The notes: a model not told the origin generated them from the letters alone. 64,000 nucleotides of DNA from JANQRZ01 sp965215165 (GCA_965215165.1 CBDCCX010000006.1:2108001-2172000), one strand, 5' to 3'. Positions 33,719-42,850 are shown, numbered from the stretch's first letter. Numbers and translations are program-made.

Positions 33719-34126
33719 CTACGCGGGGTCCTCATCGCTCTCCTGCCGCATCAGGTAGTCCTCGACGCTGCCGATCACGACGCGCGTTTCGTCATCGACC
33801 TTTTTCGAGGCCAGGTCCCCCTGCCGAAGGAGCTTCTGGACCTGGCTGCGGTCGATCATCTTGAGGATGCGCCGGGCCTCGGTGCGGCTGACGGTGTCGG
33901 CGCGGTACTCCTCGGCGAAGCTCCGCAGAAACTCCAGCGATCGCGGGGTGATGTGGATCAATCGTGTCTCCTCGTTGTCATCCGAGATGCCCCACGCCAG
34001 CTCCGCGTCGATCAGCCCGCGGTCGGACCAGCGGACGAGGGTCTGCTTCGAGATGCGCGTGTCCTCGGAGAGCTTGTCGAGGTCGAGCTCCTGAGCATCA
34101 GTATCGAGTGTGGAAGGGCCGGTCAT
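33719..34126 (-). CDS. Small DNA-binding protein, two helix-turn-helix-like segments
   Basis: A 135-aa protein from ATG 34126 (MTGPSTLDTDAQELDL). The first half looks like a MerR-type N-terminal HTH (LSEDTRISKQTLVRWSDRGL) with a strand pair (EETRLIHITPRSLEFL). The second half resembles an excisionase-type HTH (SQVQKLLRQGDLASKKVDDE, then VVIGSVEDYL). No dimerisation or ligand domain is seen. The regulated genes are unknown. In-frame ATG 34189 upstream would add 21 residues. Confidence 0.65.
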   Translation of the reverse strand: MTGPSTLDTDAQELDLDKLSEDTRISKQTLVRWSDRGLIDAELAWGISDDNEETRLIHITPRSLEFLRSFAEEYRADTVSRTEARRILKMIDRSQVQKLLRQGDLASKKVDDETRVVIGSVEDYLMRQESDEDPA

Positions 34127-34212
34127 GCGAAATCCTCGGGGTTCAATAGCGGTTTTTGATGCAGAACCATTACACGGAAAACGCCGCACAAAGATCCACC
34201 AGAGAACACCGG

Positions 34213-34267
34213 GGGCCGAGCGCCGAATGGGGGCACCTTGCAGCTACTCGGTGCTCGGCGCTCAGCA
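34213..34267. repeat. Heptamer-phased palindrome downstream of the M15 peptidase gene
   Basis: The left arm contains CGAGCGC and CGAATGG. The right arm contains GTGCTCG, GCGCTCA and GCATTCG in 7-nt register. The arms are approximate reverse complements. It lies in the 152-bp gap after the stop of the minus-strand peptidase gene (34279), where a terminator is expected. Confidence 0.55.
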
Positions 34268-34278
34268 TTCGGACCTTG

Positions 34279-35388
34279 TCAGATCCCCCACCGCACCGGC
34301 TCGCCTCGCACGTCGACGTGGATGAACGGGCCTCGGTGTGGGGCCGGGCCGTAGAGGCCGAGCCCGCCCTCCAGCCCGTCGTACCACGCCTCGTGGTCCG
34401 CGCCCTCGACGGTGTCGTAGAGCAGCCGCGCGTCGGCCACGTCCACGCGCCCGTCGCCGTCGAGGTCGTCCATGTAGGTGTCGGCGTCGCGGTCCACGAA
34501 GAGGTCGGCCGAGATGCCGTAGAGGTGGGCGCTGTAGGTGGTCGTGTTGCCGATCGAGCGGTTGTAGACCGGGGTGCGGTAGCCGCTCATGACGTGGAAA
34601 CCGGTGACGGGCGCGCCGTCAGCGGCGAGGCCCGAGGCGTTGACCTCGGAGAGCAGCCCCTCGAGCTTGCGGAGCAGGCGCGGCTCCATCAAGAGATACT
34701 TGGGATAGCCACTAGGCTGCTTGCAGACGAACTGCCCGAGCGTGAAGTGCGGGCTGACCGGGACACCGAGCAGGTTCGGCGTGACCTCGATGAATCCGCG
34801 CGGTTGGTTGTAGACGGGGTTGCCCCGGTACGGCTCGGTGGGGTAGCTGCCGATCCGGTAGCCGTTCAGGCTCTCGCCCTGCATCCGCTCGTAGGGAACG
34901 AGCACGAAGGCGTGGACCGTCACCCCGCCTCCCGGCCCCTCGACGCGGAGCGGATACACCCCCGCCGAGTCGGGAGCCGTCCAGCTCCACCGGTCGGGGC
35001 CGACCTCATCCAGCGCGCCCGCCCCGGCCGCTGCCCGGAACTGCCCCGGCCCGGCGGTCCCGAGGTCCGGAGCCACGGCCTCGACGGCGACCGTCTCGCC
35101 CGGCAGCACCGCCGTCATCATCACCCGGTACGGCAGCAGCTCGCCGCCGACCGTGAGCGCGAACGGGGCCAGCCCCTCCTCGAAGCGCGGGGTCTCGCCG
35201 GCCGCCTGCTCCAGGATCGCCTCGACCCGGCGCTCGACCACCAGGTCGCCCGGCGTCTCGCCCAGCTCGCGGCCGGTGAGAACGTCGCGCCCGAGCCAGA
35301 TCGCCAGGCCGACCCCGGCGAGCGCGAGCGCCGCCCCGAGCCGGCGCAGCCACCGGGGGAGGCCGACGTGGGTGGTGTCCGCGTTCAT
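34279..35388 (-). CDS. Peptidase M15-like protein with embedded EF-hand/dockerin-like loop
   Basis: A 369-aa protein anchored by one N-terminal TM helix (ALALAGVGLAIWLGRDV). The C-terminal half is a D-Ala-D-Ala peptidase-like zinc domain: FHVMSGYRTPVYNRSIGNTT, then YSAHLYGISADLFVD (His and Asp ligands) and a final HRGPFIHVDVRG (HxD with preceding His). Between them lies a calcium-loop-like segment, DLDGDGRVDVADARLLYDTV, typical of dockerin/EF-hand motifs. Its ATG overlaps the stop of the L,D-transpeptidase gene (ATGA), so the two cell-wall enzymes are translationally coupled. Confidence 0.8.
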   Translation of the reverse strand: MNADTTHVGLPRWLRRLGAALALAGVGLAIWLGRDVLTGRELGETPGDLVVERRVEAILEQAAGETPRFEEGLAPFALTVGGELLPYRVMMTAVLPGETVAVEAVAPDLGTAGPGQFRAAAGAGALDEVGPDRWSWTAPDSAGVYPLRVEGPGGGVTVHAFVLVPYERMQGESLNGYRIGSYPTEPYRGNPVYNQPRGFIEVTPNLLGVPVSPHFTLGQFVCKQPSGYPKYLLMEPRLLRKLEGLLSEVNASGLAADGAPVTGFHVMSGYRTPVYNRSIGNTTTYSAHLYGISADLFVDRDADTYMDDLDGDGRVDVADARLLYDTVEGADHEAWYDGLEGGLGLYGPAPHRGPFIHVDVRGEPVRWGI

Positions 35389-37169
35389 TCCGGCAGCAGG
35401 GCTACGAGCGCGTCCACGTCCACGTCCTGCGCGGTCACCTCGCGCTGCCGCAGCGCGGCGAGGATCGGCTCGTCGTAGCCGTAGAGGTCGTTGCGGAAGT
35501 TGACGGCCCCGTCGTCCCCCACGAAGGCGGTGAGGTAGAGAATGAAGACCGGCAGCGGCTCGTCGAGGTAGACCCTGTTGACCGGCTCGCCCTCCTGCAT
35601 CCGCTGCTCGATGTCGGCCTCGGTCCAGCCCTTGTCCTCGAAGACGAAGGCCCCGAGCGCGGGCGGGTCCTCGACCCGGATGCAGCCGTGGCTGAAAGCG
35701 CGCACGCGCTCGTCGAAGAGCGATTTGGCGGGCGTGTCGTGGAGGTAGATGGCGAAGTCGTTGGGGAAGATGTACTTCACCAGGCCGAGGGCATTCTCCG
35801 GTCCCGGCTCCTGCCGCATCCGGTACTCGCCGCGCGCGGCGGCGCGGAGGTTCGCGGCCGTCGCCGGGATCGTGTTGTCGGGGGCGACGCCGTAGGTGCG
35901 GATGACCTCGAAGTCGTTGGCCTCGATGTAGCCCGCGTTGCGGAGCGCCTTCGGGACGATTTCCTCCTCGACGATGCCCGGCGGGATGTTCCAGTACGGC
36001 CGGAACTCGGCGTACTCCACCGAGTCGCTGAAGATGGGCGTGGCGCGGTCGTCGTACTCCTTGCCGACGATAACGCCCATCGAGAGGACCTCTTCGCCGT
36101 CGTCGTAGGCGTGGAGGCGGTACTCGGGGAGGTTGACGAAGACGTAGCGCCCGCCGAGGTCTTTGGGGAGCCACTGCCAGCGGACGAGGTTGGCCTCGAT
36201 CTGCCGGATGCGGCTCTCGACCGGCGTGTTGAGCGCCTCGACGGTGTTCGGCCCGAGCACGCTGTCGACGGCGAGGCCGTGGCGCTGCTGGAACTGCGCG
36301 AGCGCGGCCATGAGCGAACGGTCGAAGACGTCGCTGCTCGCCGCGCCGGGCAGCTCGGTGCCGTCGGCGGCGAGGCGGCGGCGGAGGGCCGGGACGCGGT
36401 CGCTGCGGTCGCCCTCCTCGAGCACGTCGCCGGTGGGGACACTCGGGAAGCCGCCGTCGGCGGCGAGGCGCTCGTAGCGGCGAAGCGCACTCTGGAGCCG
36501 GCCGTAGCCCTCGTGCGCCGAGGCGAGGCGGGGCAGCACGGTCGCCATGTCGTCGCCCTCGGCGGCGCGGCGGAGCGCAGCGGCGAGGTCCACGTCGGGG
36601 TCCTTCACGTGCCAGTCGGCCCCGGCCTCGCGCGGCGAGAACGGGCCGTTCGCGAGGTCGCGCCCGAAGGTGAAGAAGAGGTCCGTCAGTAGGAGGTCGG
36701 CCTCGGCGAGGGCGGCAGCGCGGGCAGGGCCGGCGTCGTTGTCGCGGTACGCCTCGCGGAGCGCGTCGCGGACGGGCACAAGGTCGTAGGCTCCGGGGTT
36801 GAGCGCGTGCTCGTCGGCACGCGCGAGAGTTTCGAGCAGGACGCCGGTGCGGTTGAGCGCCGCGTCGCTCCCGCTCCAGACGGGCTGGAAGTCGCGCCCG
36901 GCGTAGAACGCCTCGACCTCCGCGAGCCGGTCGCCACTGAACGGCGCGTTGCCACTGTCGAGGCGGGACCGAAGGGCCGGGGCGATCGCGGCGTCGTCCG
37001 GCCCCTCGTAGGTGCGGTCCTGCCGGATGGGCGCGCCGTCATCGGTGGAGGCGGTGGCGTCGCCGTCGGACTGTCCGCAGCCAGCGAGTGGAAGTAGGAG
37101 GGCGACGAGGAGGACGAGCGGCGAGAGCTTGAAGCGGAGCACGGGCAGAGGGGCAGGCAGATAGGTCAT
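35385..37169 (-). CDS. L,D-transpeptidase lipoprotein (YcbB/LdtD type)
   Basis: A 594-aa periplasmic enzyme that forms 3-3 cross-links or links proteins to peptidoglycan. The signal peptide ends in a lipobox (LLLPLAGC). A YcbB-like N-terminal region (AFYAGRDFQPVWSGSDAALN) is followed by a peptidoglycan-binding segment (LMAALAQFQQRHGLAVDSVL, GPNTVEALN). The catalytic domain has YVFVNLPEYRLHAYDDGEEV, YWNIPPGIVEEEIVPK, and the active-site FSHGCIRVEDPPALG, with the Cys near residue 512. It is co-translated with the M15-like gene. Confidence 0.92.
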   Translation of the reverse strand: MTYLPAPLPVLRFKLSPLVLLVALLLPLAGCGQSDGDATASTDDGAPIRQDRTYEGPDDAAIAPALRSRLDSGNAPFSGDRLAEVEAFYAGRDFQPVWSGSDAALNRTGVLLETLARADEHALNPGAYDLVPVRDALREAYRDNDAGPARAAALAEADLLLTDLFFTFGRDLANGPFSPREAGADWHVKDPDVDLAAALRRAAEGDDMATVLPRLASAHEGYGRLQSALRRYERLAADGGFPSVPTGDVLEEGDRSDRVPALRRRLAADGTELPGAASSDVFDRSLMAALAQFQQRHGLAVDSVLGPNTVEALNTPVESRIRQIEANLVRWQWLPKDLGGRYVFVNLPEYRLHAYDDGEEVLSMGVIVGKEYDDRATPIFSDSVEYAEFRPYWNIPPGIVEEEIVPKALRNAGYIEANDFEVIRTYGVAPDNTIPATAANLRAAARGEYRMRQEPGPENALGLVKYIFPNDFAIYLHDTPAKSLFDERVRAFSHGCIRVEDPPALGAFVFEDKGWTEADIEQRMQEGEPVNRVYLDEPLPVFILYLTAFVGDDGAVNFRNDLYGYDEPILAALRQREVTAQDVDVDALVALLPE

Positions 37170-37250
37170 GTCCGGCCGATGTACGTCCCCCCTGCCCCGG
37201 TGTTCTTACCTCCCGCGTTCTCAACGCGCCCTTCGCCTGCGCGGAAGTTT

Positions 37251-37358
37251 GGACCGCAGACAACGGACGGCAGACCGCCCTTTGCTTCGCCACAGATTCC
37301 CTTCCCGGTCATCCCGAGCGCAGCAGAATCCGCAGTCCGCCGTCTGCGGTCCGCCGTC
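37251..37358. repeat. Heptamer-phased palindrome between two minus-strand genes
   Basis: The left arm reads in 7-mers GACCGCA, GACAACG, GACGGCA, GACCGCC; the right arm holds TCCGCCG, TCTGCGG, TCCGCCG. GGACCGCAGAC (37251-37261) is exactly complementary to GTCTGCGGTCC (37342-37352). It ends just past the stop of the secreted-protein gene at 37363, a terminator position. Confidence 0.65.
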
Positions 37359-37362
37359 GCGC

Positions 37363-37806
37363 TCAATACAGCGCCCGGTCCGTCAGCTCGGCAAGCTCGT
37401 CCCGAGTCAGGACGCGCCACGAGGGCGAGCCGAGATTGCCAGCTTTGGTGCGGTTGAAGGTCGCGCGCAGGAGCAGCGTCTTGTCGTCCCCGGCGTCCGC
37501 GTGGAAGCTGCGACCGCTGAGGCGGAACACGAACGTCGCCTCCGTCGGGTCGAGGCCGACGGCGCGGCCCAGCGTGTCGACGAAGTAGCGCGCGTCGTCG
37601 GTGACGAGGCTCTCGTTCTCGGGCATTTCGTCCACGACGACGGTGTGGGGCCGGCGGTCGTCCTCGGAGGCGAAGGTCTGGACGCGGGCCTGGGCGTCGC
37701 GCCCGTAGGTCTGCCACGCGAAGAGGGTGTCGGCCGGCTGCGCGGCGAGGGGCCAGGCGATCAGTCCGAAGGCGAGGAGGCTGAGCAGGAGCAGTCGGGG
37801 ATGCAT
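37363..37806 (-). CDS. Small secreted protein of unknown function
   Basis: A 147-aa exported protein from ATG 37806 with signal peptide LLLLSLLAFGLIAWPLAAQ. The mature part is mixed alpha/beta (HTVVVDEMPENESLVTDDA, RYFVDTLGRAVGL, ATFVFRLSGRSFHADAGDDK). I do not recognise a family. A reading extended to 38121 would overlap the AlkA gene in another frame and was rejected. Confidence 0.7.
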   Translation of the reverse strand: MHPRLLLLSLLAFGLIAWPLAAQPADTLFAWQTYGRDAQARVQTFASEDDRRPHTVVVDEMPENESLVTDDARYFVDTLGRAVGLDPTEATFVFRLSGRSFHADAGDDKTLLLRATFNRTKAGNLGSPSWRVLTRDELAELTDRALY

Positions 37807-37862
37807 CGGTCTCGTCGGGTTGGTCGAGAAGGGCGGATGCAGTAGTAGACGTACTCGAGGGG

Positions 37863-38531
37863 TTAGCGTAACCTCGGGCGGCTGATTTTCTTGCGGAGTG
37901 CCGGGGTGAACCATTCGTCGGCGTCGGCCGCGCGCCAGAGGTACCACGCGGCGACGCTCCGGTAGGGATGCCACGCCTCGCCGGCGGCGCGCACTTCGGT
38001 CGGCGTCGGAAGCTCGCCGAGCCCCCAGAGCCGCGCGGCCCCTTTTCGCACGCCAAGGTCGGTCGTCGGCAGCACGTCCGGCCGGCCGAGCTGGAAGATC
38101 AGCAGCATCTCGGCCGTCCACGGCCCGACGCCGCGCACCGCCGTCAGCCGCTCAATGATCTCGGCGTCTCCCATCCCGGCGAGCGCAGCGAGGTCGGGCA
38201 CCGTCCCGTCGAGCGTCCGCGCCGCGAGGTCGTGCGCGGCGAGCGCCTTGGCGCGCGACAGTCCGACCCCGCGCAGGTCCTCGGGCGGCGTGGCGAGGAT
38301 CTCCTCCGGGTCGGGGTGCTCGCCGGGGAAGAGGCCGAGCAGGCGGCCGTGGATGGTCCCGGCCGCCTTGCCCGAGAGCTGCTGGTAGACGATCGCCCGC
38401 AGGAGCGCCTCGAACGGGCTGTTCATCCGCCCGATCACGAGCCGGCATGGCCCGACGTGTTCGATCAGGCTCGCCATCGCCGGGTCGGCGGCGGCGAGGT
38501 GGGCGGCGGCATCATCGAGGTCGTAGAGCAC
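37863..38531 (-). CDS. DNA-3-methyladenine glycosylase II (AlkA/Mag-like)
   Basis: A 222-aa HhH-GPD base-excision glycosylase that removes alkylated purines. It has MNSPFEALLRAIVYQQLSGK (about residues 36-55), the hairpin LTAVRGVGPWTAEMLLIFQL, and the catalytic Asp in LPTTDLGVRKGA, followed by WHPYRSVAAWYLWRA. The start codon is GTG (38531). Its length fits the short Mag-type group lacking the AlkA N-terminal domain. Confidence 0.93.
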   Translation of the reverse strand: MLYDLDDAAAHLAAADPAMASLIEHVGPCRLVIGRMNSPFEALLRAIVYQQLSGKAAGTIHGRLLGLFPGEHPDPEEILATPPEDLRGVGLSRAKALAAHDLAARTLDGTVPDLAALAGMGDAEIIERLTAVRGVGPWTAEMLLIFQLGRPDVLPTTDLGVRKGAARLWGLGELPTPTEVRAAGEAWHPYRSVAAWYLWRAADADEWFTPALRKKISRPRLR

Positions 38532-38634
38532 GGCGAAACGGTGGGCGAGGAGACCGTGGACGTGGTGCCAGTCCCGACCAGCAGCCGCGACGGCCTCGTT
38601 AACTTACTCGGTTTTTTCCGTTCCCCCACGCCCG

Positions 38635-39642
38635 TCAGTCCCGGTACATCTCGACAGTCACCGTCCCCTCGTCGTCGATGGTGCCGCGGAACATGCCTGG
38701 TGTGTTGAACGGCATCGCCACGTTTCCGGCACCGTCGAGGGCGATCACGCCGCCGGTGCCGCCGAGCGCGTCGAGGCGGTCGAGGACTACGGCGTCAGCG
38801 GCTTGCTCGACGGTCTCGCCGAGGTACATCATCCGGGCCGAGATGTCGTGCGCGACGGCGAGGCGGATGAAGTACTCGCCATGCCCCGTCGCCGAGACGG
38901 CGCACGTCCGGTCGTCGGCGTAGGTGCCGGCCCCGACGATGGGCGAGTCGCCGACCCGGTTCCAGCGCTTGTTGGTCATCCCGCCGGTCGAGGTGGCGGC
39001 CGCGAGGTGGCCGGCCTGGTCGAGCGCGACGGCCCCGACGGTGCCCGTCATCTGCCAGGCCTCGGGCACGTGGCCAGCGTCGCCGCGCCCCGACCGTTCG
39101 CGCTCTTGGACGCGGTGGAGGGCGTCGCGGCGCTCGTCGGTGTGGAAATACTTGTTCTCGACCTCTTCCAGGCCGTGGGCGCGGGCGAAGGCCTCGGCCC
39201 CATCGCCGGTCAGCAGGACGTGCGGCGAGGCCTCCATCACTAGGCGCGCAGCGAGGACGGGATGCTTGATCGTCGTCACACCCGCCACGGCCCCGGCCGC
39301 GAGCGTCTCGCCGTTCATGATCGAGGCGTCGAGCTCGACGGTCTCGGCGGCCGTGAAGACGGCCCCGCGCCCGGCGTTGAAGAGTGGTGAATCTTCGAGA
39401 AGCAGGATGGCGGCGGTAATCGCGTCGAGGGCCGAGCCGTCAGCGTCGAGCACGGCCCAGCCCGCGCGCAAGGCCTCCTCGAGCGCGGCTCGGTAGGCGG
39501 CCTCACGCTCCGGCGTCATGCTGCTGCGCTCGATGGTCCCCGCCCCGCCGTGCACAGCGAAGACGACGGGCGCGCCGGTGGGTTGAGCGAGGGTGGGCGC
39601 GGCAAGTGCCGCGAGGGCGAGGCAACTGAGGAGACGGTGCAT
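38635..39642 (-). CDS. Isoaspartyl peptidase / plant-type L-asparaginase (Ntn hydrolase), exported
   Basis: A 335-aa precursor that self-cleaves before a nucleophilic Thr. From ATG 39642 it has a signal peptide (LLSCLALAALAAPTLAQ). Family motifs are VVFAVHGGAGTIERSSMTPE, LFNAGRGAVFTAAETVELDA, SIMNGETLAAGAVAGVTTIK, and the cleavage site MTGTVGAVALDQAGHLAAAT, where Thr of GTVG becomes the N-terminal nucleophile. TSTGGMTNKRWNRVGDSPIV, GAGTYAD and ATGHGEYFIR follow. It degrades isoaspartyl dipeptides or asparagine in the periplasm. Confidence 0.94.
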   Translation of the reverse strand: MHRLLSCLALAALAAPTLAQPTGAPVVFAVHGGAGTIERSSMTPEREAAYRAALEEALRAGWAVLDADGSALDAITAAILLLEDSPLFNAGRGAVFTAAETVELDASIMNGETLAAGAVAGVTTIKHPVLAARLVMEASPHVLLTGDGAEAFARAHGLEEVENKYFHTDERRDALHRVQERERSGRGDAGHVPEAWQMTGTVGAVALDQAGHLAAATSTGGMTNKRWNRVGDSPIVGAGTYADDRTCAVSATGHGEYFIRLAVAHDISARMMYLGETVEQAADAVVLDRLDALGGTGGVIALDGAGNVAMPFNTPGMFRGTIDDEGTVTVEMYRD

Positions 39643-39999
39643 GGGGAACGGGATTAGGCAGCAGCGCCTCGACGCGGACTCGCCGAGTCTGGAACCACCT
39701 GCGCAGGAGTATTCCTGCCGAAAGTCCAGGAAGGAAGCGTGATGTGACGGCCAGTATACGCCTAGCCACAGCTTGGCCTTCGGGCGGATGTGGTACCGCG
39801 CGGCCCTCACCGGCACGACGCTGGTTGAGACCACCCCGCGAGGCACGTACGCCGAGGCCTTCGCGCCGGCCCTGGTGGGAGCGCATATCGAAGCTAGCGC
39901 GCGTTCTAAAGCGATCTTAACGTGCGTCCGCTCTCGGACGATTCTATTATCCCGCTTCTGCGGTTCCCCCCCTCTTCGCCAATACGGCTCGGGCGCGCG
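39643..39999. other. Divergent intergenic region (357 bp)
   Basis: This gap between the asparaginase gene (minus) and the acyltransferase gene (plus) must hold promoters in both directions. No gene is supported. A short perfect hairpin CGTCCG/CGGACG lies at 39925-39940, and a TATTAT box at 39945-39950 could serve as a -10 for the acyltransferase gene, but I find no matching -35. The remainder shows nothing I can name. Confidence 0.4.
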
Positions 40000-41532
40000 A
40001 TGCTATTCAACTCGATCGACTTCGTCGTCTTCTTCCCGGCCGTCGTCGCGCTCTACTTCGCGCTGCCCCACCGCGCACGCTGGGCCTTCCTGCTGGCCGC
40101 CAGCTACTACTTCTACGCCTGCTGGAAGCTCGAGTACCTCGCGCTCATCCTCGTCTCGACGCTCATCGACTACGCCGCCGGCCTGGCCATGGCCCGCCGC
40201 GACTCCCGCGACGCACGCCGGCCGCTGCTGCTGCTGAGCCTGGCCTCGAACCTCGGCATCCTCTTCTTCTTCAAGTACGCCGACTTCTTCGGCGACTCCG
40301 TCGAGGCCGCCTTCCGCCCGTTCAACGTCTTGGTCGACATGCCGGCCTTCGAGATCCTCTTGCCGGTCGGGATCAGCTTCTACACCTTCCAGACGCTGGC
40401 CTACTCGATCGACGTCTACCGCGGGCGGCAAGAGGCCGAGCGGCACCTCGGCCTCTTCGCGCTCTACGTGTGCTTCTGGCCGCAGCTGGTGGCCGGGCCC
40501 ATCGAGCGGAGCCAGTCGCTGCTGCCGCAGTTCCGCGAGCGGCACCCGCTGCGGTGGTCGCTGGCGGTCGACGGGCTGAAGCTGATGGCGTGGGGGTTCT
40601 TCATGAAGCTGGTGGTGGCCGACCGGGCGGCGCTCTACGTCGGCACGGTCTACGCCAACCCCGAGGCGCACTTCGGGCAGCCGACCTACCTCGCCATCGT
40701 CATCTTCTCGTTCCAGATCTACTGCGACTTCGCCGGCTATACCAACATCGCCCGCGGCGCAGCGCGCGTGATGGGCTACGAGCTGATGCAGAACTTCCGG
40801 CAGCCGCTCTACGCCATCGACATCGCGGACTTCTGGCGGCGGTGGCACATCAGCCTGACGACGTGGTTCCGGGACTACCTCTACTTCCCGATGGGCGGCA
40901 GCCGCGTGCCGAAGTGGCGGTGGGCGTTCAACACGTTCTTCGTGCTGGCGGTGTGCGGGCTGTGGCACGGGGCGTCGTGGACCTTCGTGATGTGGGGCGT
41001 CGTCAACGGGGTCTACCTCTCGTTCGCCGCCATCACCGCCCGGTACCGCGACGGGCTGTGGGACCGCGCCGAGATGGCGCTCGCGCGCCTCACGCCGCGC
41101 ACCACGGCCGTGCAGCGCATGGGGCCGGCCGTGCCGGTGCCGGTCGCCCGGTTCTGGCAGCAGATGCAGACGTGGATCATCCCGAAGCCGCGCCGCTTCA
41201 TCCGCGCCCTCATCGGGTACCACCTCATCATCCTGAGCCTCGTCTTCTTCCGCGCCGGCTCTATGGGCGACGCCTGGACGATGTTCACCCACCTGTTTAC
41301 CACCACGACCACTAACGCCGTCGTCGGTATCAACCACTACGAGTTCAACCTGCTGCTGCTCGGGATCGCGGTGCTGCTGTTCGTGGACCTGATCGAGTTG
41401 CGGGAGAACATCCGCTCGTTCCTCAAGCGCCGCCCCGTGTGGGTTCGCTTCCCGATCTACGCCGCGCTCGTGCTGGCCATTCTGATGTTCGGCGAGTACG
41501 GAGCGAAGGAGTTCATCTACTTCCAGTTTTAG
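40000..41532 (+). CDS. AlgI-type membrane-bound O-acyltransferase (MBOAT)
   Basis: A 510-aa polytopic inner-membrane protein of the AlgI/DltB/PatA group that passes acyl groups across the membrane to a polysaccharide or peptidoglycan acceptor. Hallmarks are MLFNSIDFVVFFPAVVALYF at the N-terminus, QLVAGPIERSQSLLPQF, FSFQIYCDFAGYTNIARGAA, and FWRRWHISLTTWFRDYLYFP with MGGSRVP. CGLWHGASWTFVMWG holds the invariant catalytic His. The next gene encodes an SGNH-type protein, the usual partner. The acceptor is not known. ATG 40000 fits the conserved N-terminus. Confidence 0.93.
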   Translation: MLFNSIDFVVFFPAVVALYFALPHRARWAFLLAASYYFYACWKLEYLALILVSTLIDYAAGLAMARRDSRDARRPLLLLSLASNLGILFFFKYADFFGDSVEAAFRPFNVLVDMPAFEILLPVGISFYTFQTLAYSIDVYRGRQEAERHLGLFALYVCFWPQLVAGPIERSQSLLPQFRERHPLRWSLAVDGLKLMAWGFFMKLVVADRAALYVGTVYANPEAHFGQPTYLAIVIFSFQIYCDFAGYTNIARGAARVMGYELMQNFRQPLYAIDIADFWRRWHISLTTWFRDYLYFPMGGSRVPKWRWAFNTFFVLAVCGLWHGASWTFVMWGVVNGVYLSFAAITARYRDGLWDRAEMALARLTPRTTAVQRMGPAVPVPVARFWQQMQTWIIPKPRRFIRALIGYHLIILSLVFFRAGSMGDAWTMFTHLFTTTTTNAVVGINHYEFNLLLLGIAVLLFVDLIELRENIRSFLKRRPVWVRFPIYAALVLAILMFGEYGAKEFIYFQF

Positions 41533-41590
41533 GCTCCCGCTCTAGGCCGCTCCCCTTCTGGGCTGCGCGAGCCTCTATTTCTCCACCGCT

Positions 41591-42850
41591 ATGTCTTCCG
41601 AGTCTACCGAGTTTCTCGCCGACGGCACCTCCGTCGACGACCGGCCCGTCCCCGAGGAGCCGTCGGTGCAGGCGATGGTCCTGCGCCTCGTGCTCTTCGG
41701 CGGTCTGCTCGTCGGGCTGTTCGCCGCGGCCTACACCTTCAGCGAACGGTTCCGACCCGTCGAGAGCACCGTGACGGACCGGGTCCGGCTGATCGAGGAG
41801 GAGGGGGCGCGCTTCGAGGCCATCTCGGTCGGAAGCTCGCACACCAGCGCCGTCGACTTCTACGCCCTCGAGCTGGACGGGCTTCCGCTCTGGAGCGGCG
41901 GCATGGACTACTACCAGGTCAACTACATCCTCGACCTGCTGGACGGCCGCCTCCCGAACGTGCGCTTCGTTTTCATCCCGGCGGACATCACGATCTACGG
42001 CGAGAACTTCATCGCAGCCAAGTTCGGAGCCGAGGGCGAGGCCCACATCAACACGTACATCTTCGGCGCACGGATGGAGGGATTTGGGTATCTCCGCCTC
42101 ATGCGCGGCGATATCCCCATCGAGAGCAACTGGAAGAAGCTGCTCGAGGCGCGCGTTCGGCCGGTCTCCCGCCTCGACAGTTGGGAGGGCGTCTTCGAGC
42201 GACTCCGCAACCCCGGCATCAAGCCCTACAGACGAACCCCCAATGGGACGATGAGCTTAGAGCGGAAAAAGCGCGAGCGCCTGACCCCCGACAGCCTCAT
42301 GGCCAACGCGCTCGAGGTGGCGACGGGGCGGCTGGAGCGGCGCGAGGGCCTCCTCCAGGAACGCCCCGGCATCTGCGAGATCGGACCCGCCCTGATGGAC
42401 GGCATCGTCGAGAAGGTCCGCCAGAACCTCGGCCCCGAGGTGATCACGGTCTTCTACTCCGACCCGGCGCACCCGACCTACGTGGACGCCTTCGAGCAGG
42501 CCAACCAACCGCCCAGCCCCTTCGCCACCTGCACGCCGGCATACTACGCCGCGCAGCTCGACCGGGAGCACGACAACGTGATCTACGTCGACCTTCGGTA
42601 CTACGAGCCGATCCAGTCGGACCCCGTGCGCTACCTCGCCAACGGCGACCACTTCAACCGGGCCGGCTCGCAGGCGTTTTCCGAAGTCCTTCGCGAGCGC
42701 CTCGCGGAGCGCCTCCAGGCGTTCCCTCGCACCCATCCCGCGCGCGAGTTGGTCTTCGAGCGCTTCGAGACCCCGCTATGGCCGGCTCACGACACGTCCA
42801 TCGGGAAGGATTCGCTCGTCCGGGCCGGGTGGCGTCGAGGGGAAGTTTGA
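41591..42850 (+). CDS. SGNH-like membrane-anchored protein, partner of the MBOAT (AlgJ/AlgX/DltD analogue)
   Basis: A 419-aa protein with one N-terminal TM helix (MVLRLVLFGGLLVGLFAAAY) and a periplasmic domain. AISVGSSHTSAVDFYAL at about residue 77 matches the nucleophile block of SGNH acyltransferases, and NGDHFNRAGSQAF near the end supplies the Asp-x-x-His-like pair seen in DltD/AlgJ relatives. It starts 58 bp after the MBOAT gene. By analogy it would complete acyl transfer to the acceptor. Its last 75 bp overlap the 3' end of the opposite gene (42776-43087). Confidence 0.78.
   Translation: MSSESTEFLADGTSVDDRPVPEEPSVQAMVLRLVLFGGLLVGLFAAAYTFSERFRPVESTVTDRVRLIEEEGARFEAISVGSSHTSAVDFYALELDGLPLWSGGMDYYQVNYILDLLDGRLPNVRFVFIPADITIYGENFIAAKFGAEGEAHINTYIFGARMEGFGYLRLMRGDIPIESNWKKLLEARVRPVSRLDSWEGVFERLRNPGIKPYRRTPNGTMSLERKKRERLTPDSLMANALEVATGRLERREGLLQERPGICEIGPALMDGIVEKVRQNLGPEVITVFYSDPAHPTYVDAFEQANQPPSPFATCTPAYYAAQLDREHDNVIYVDLRYYEPIQSDPVRYLANGDHFNRAGSQAFSEVLRERLAERLQAFPRTHPARELVFERFETPLWPAHDTSIGKDSLVRAGWRRGEV

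Noticed and set aside
35389..36174. An upstream extension of the M15 peptidase frame to 36174
   Set aside because: It runs in another frame through the L,D-transpeptidase gene, which is well supported there, and gives Arg-rich sequence. The ATGA overlap at 35385-35388 fixes the start.
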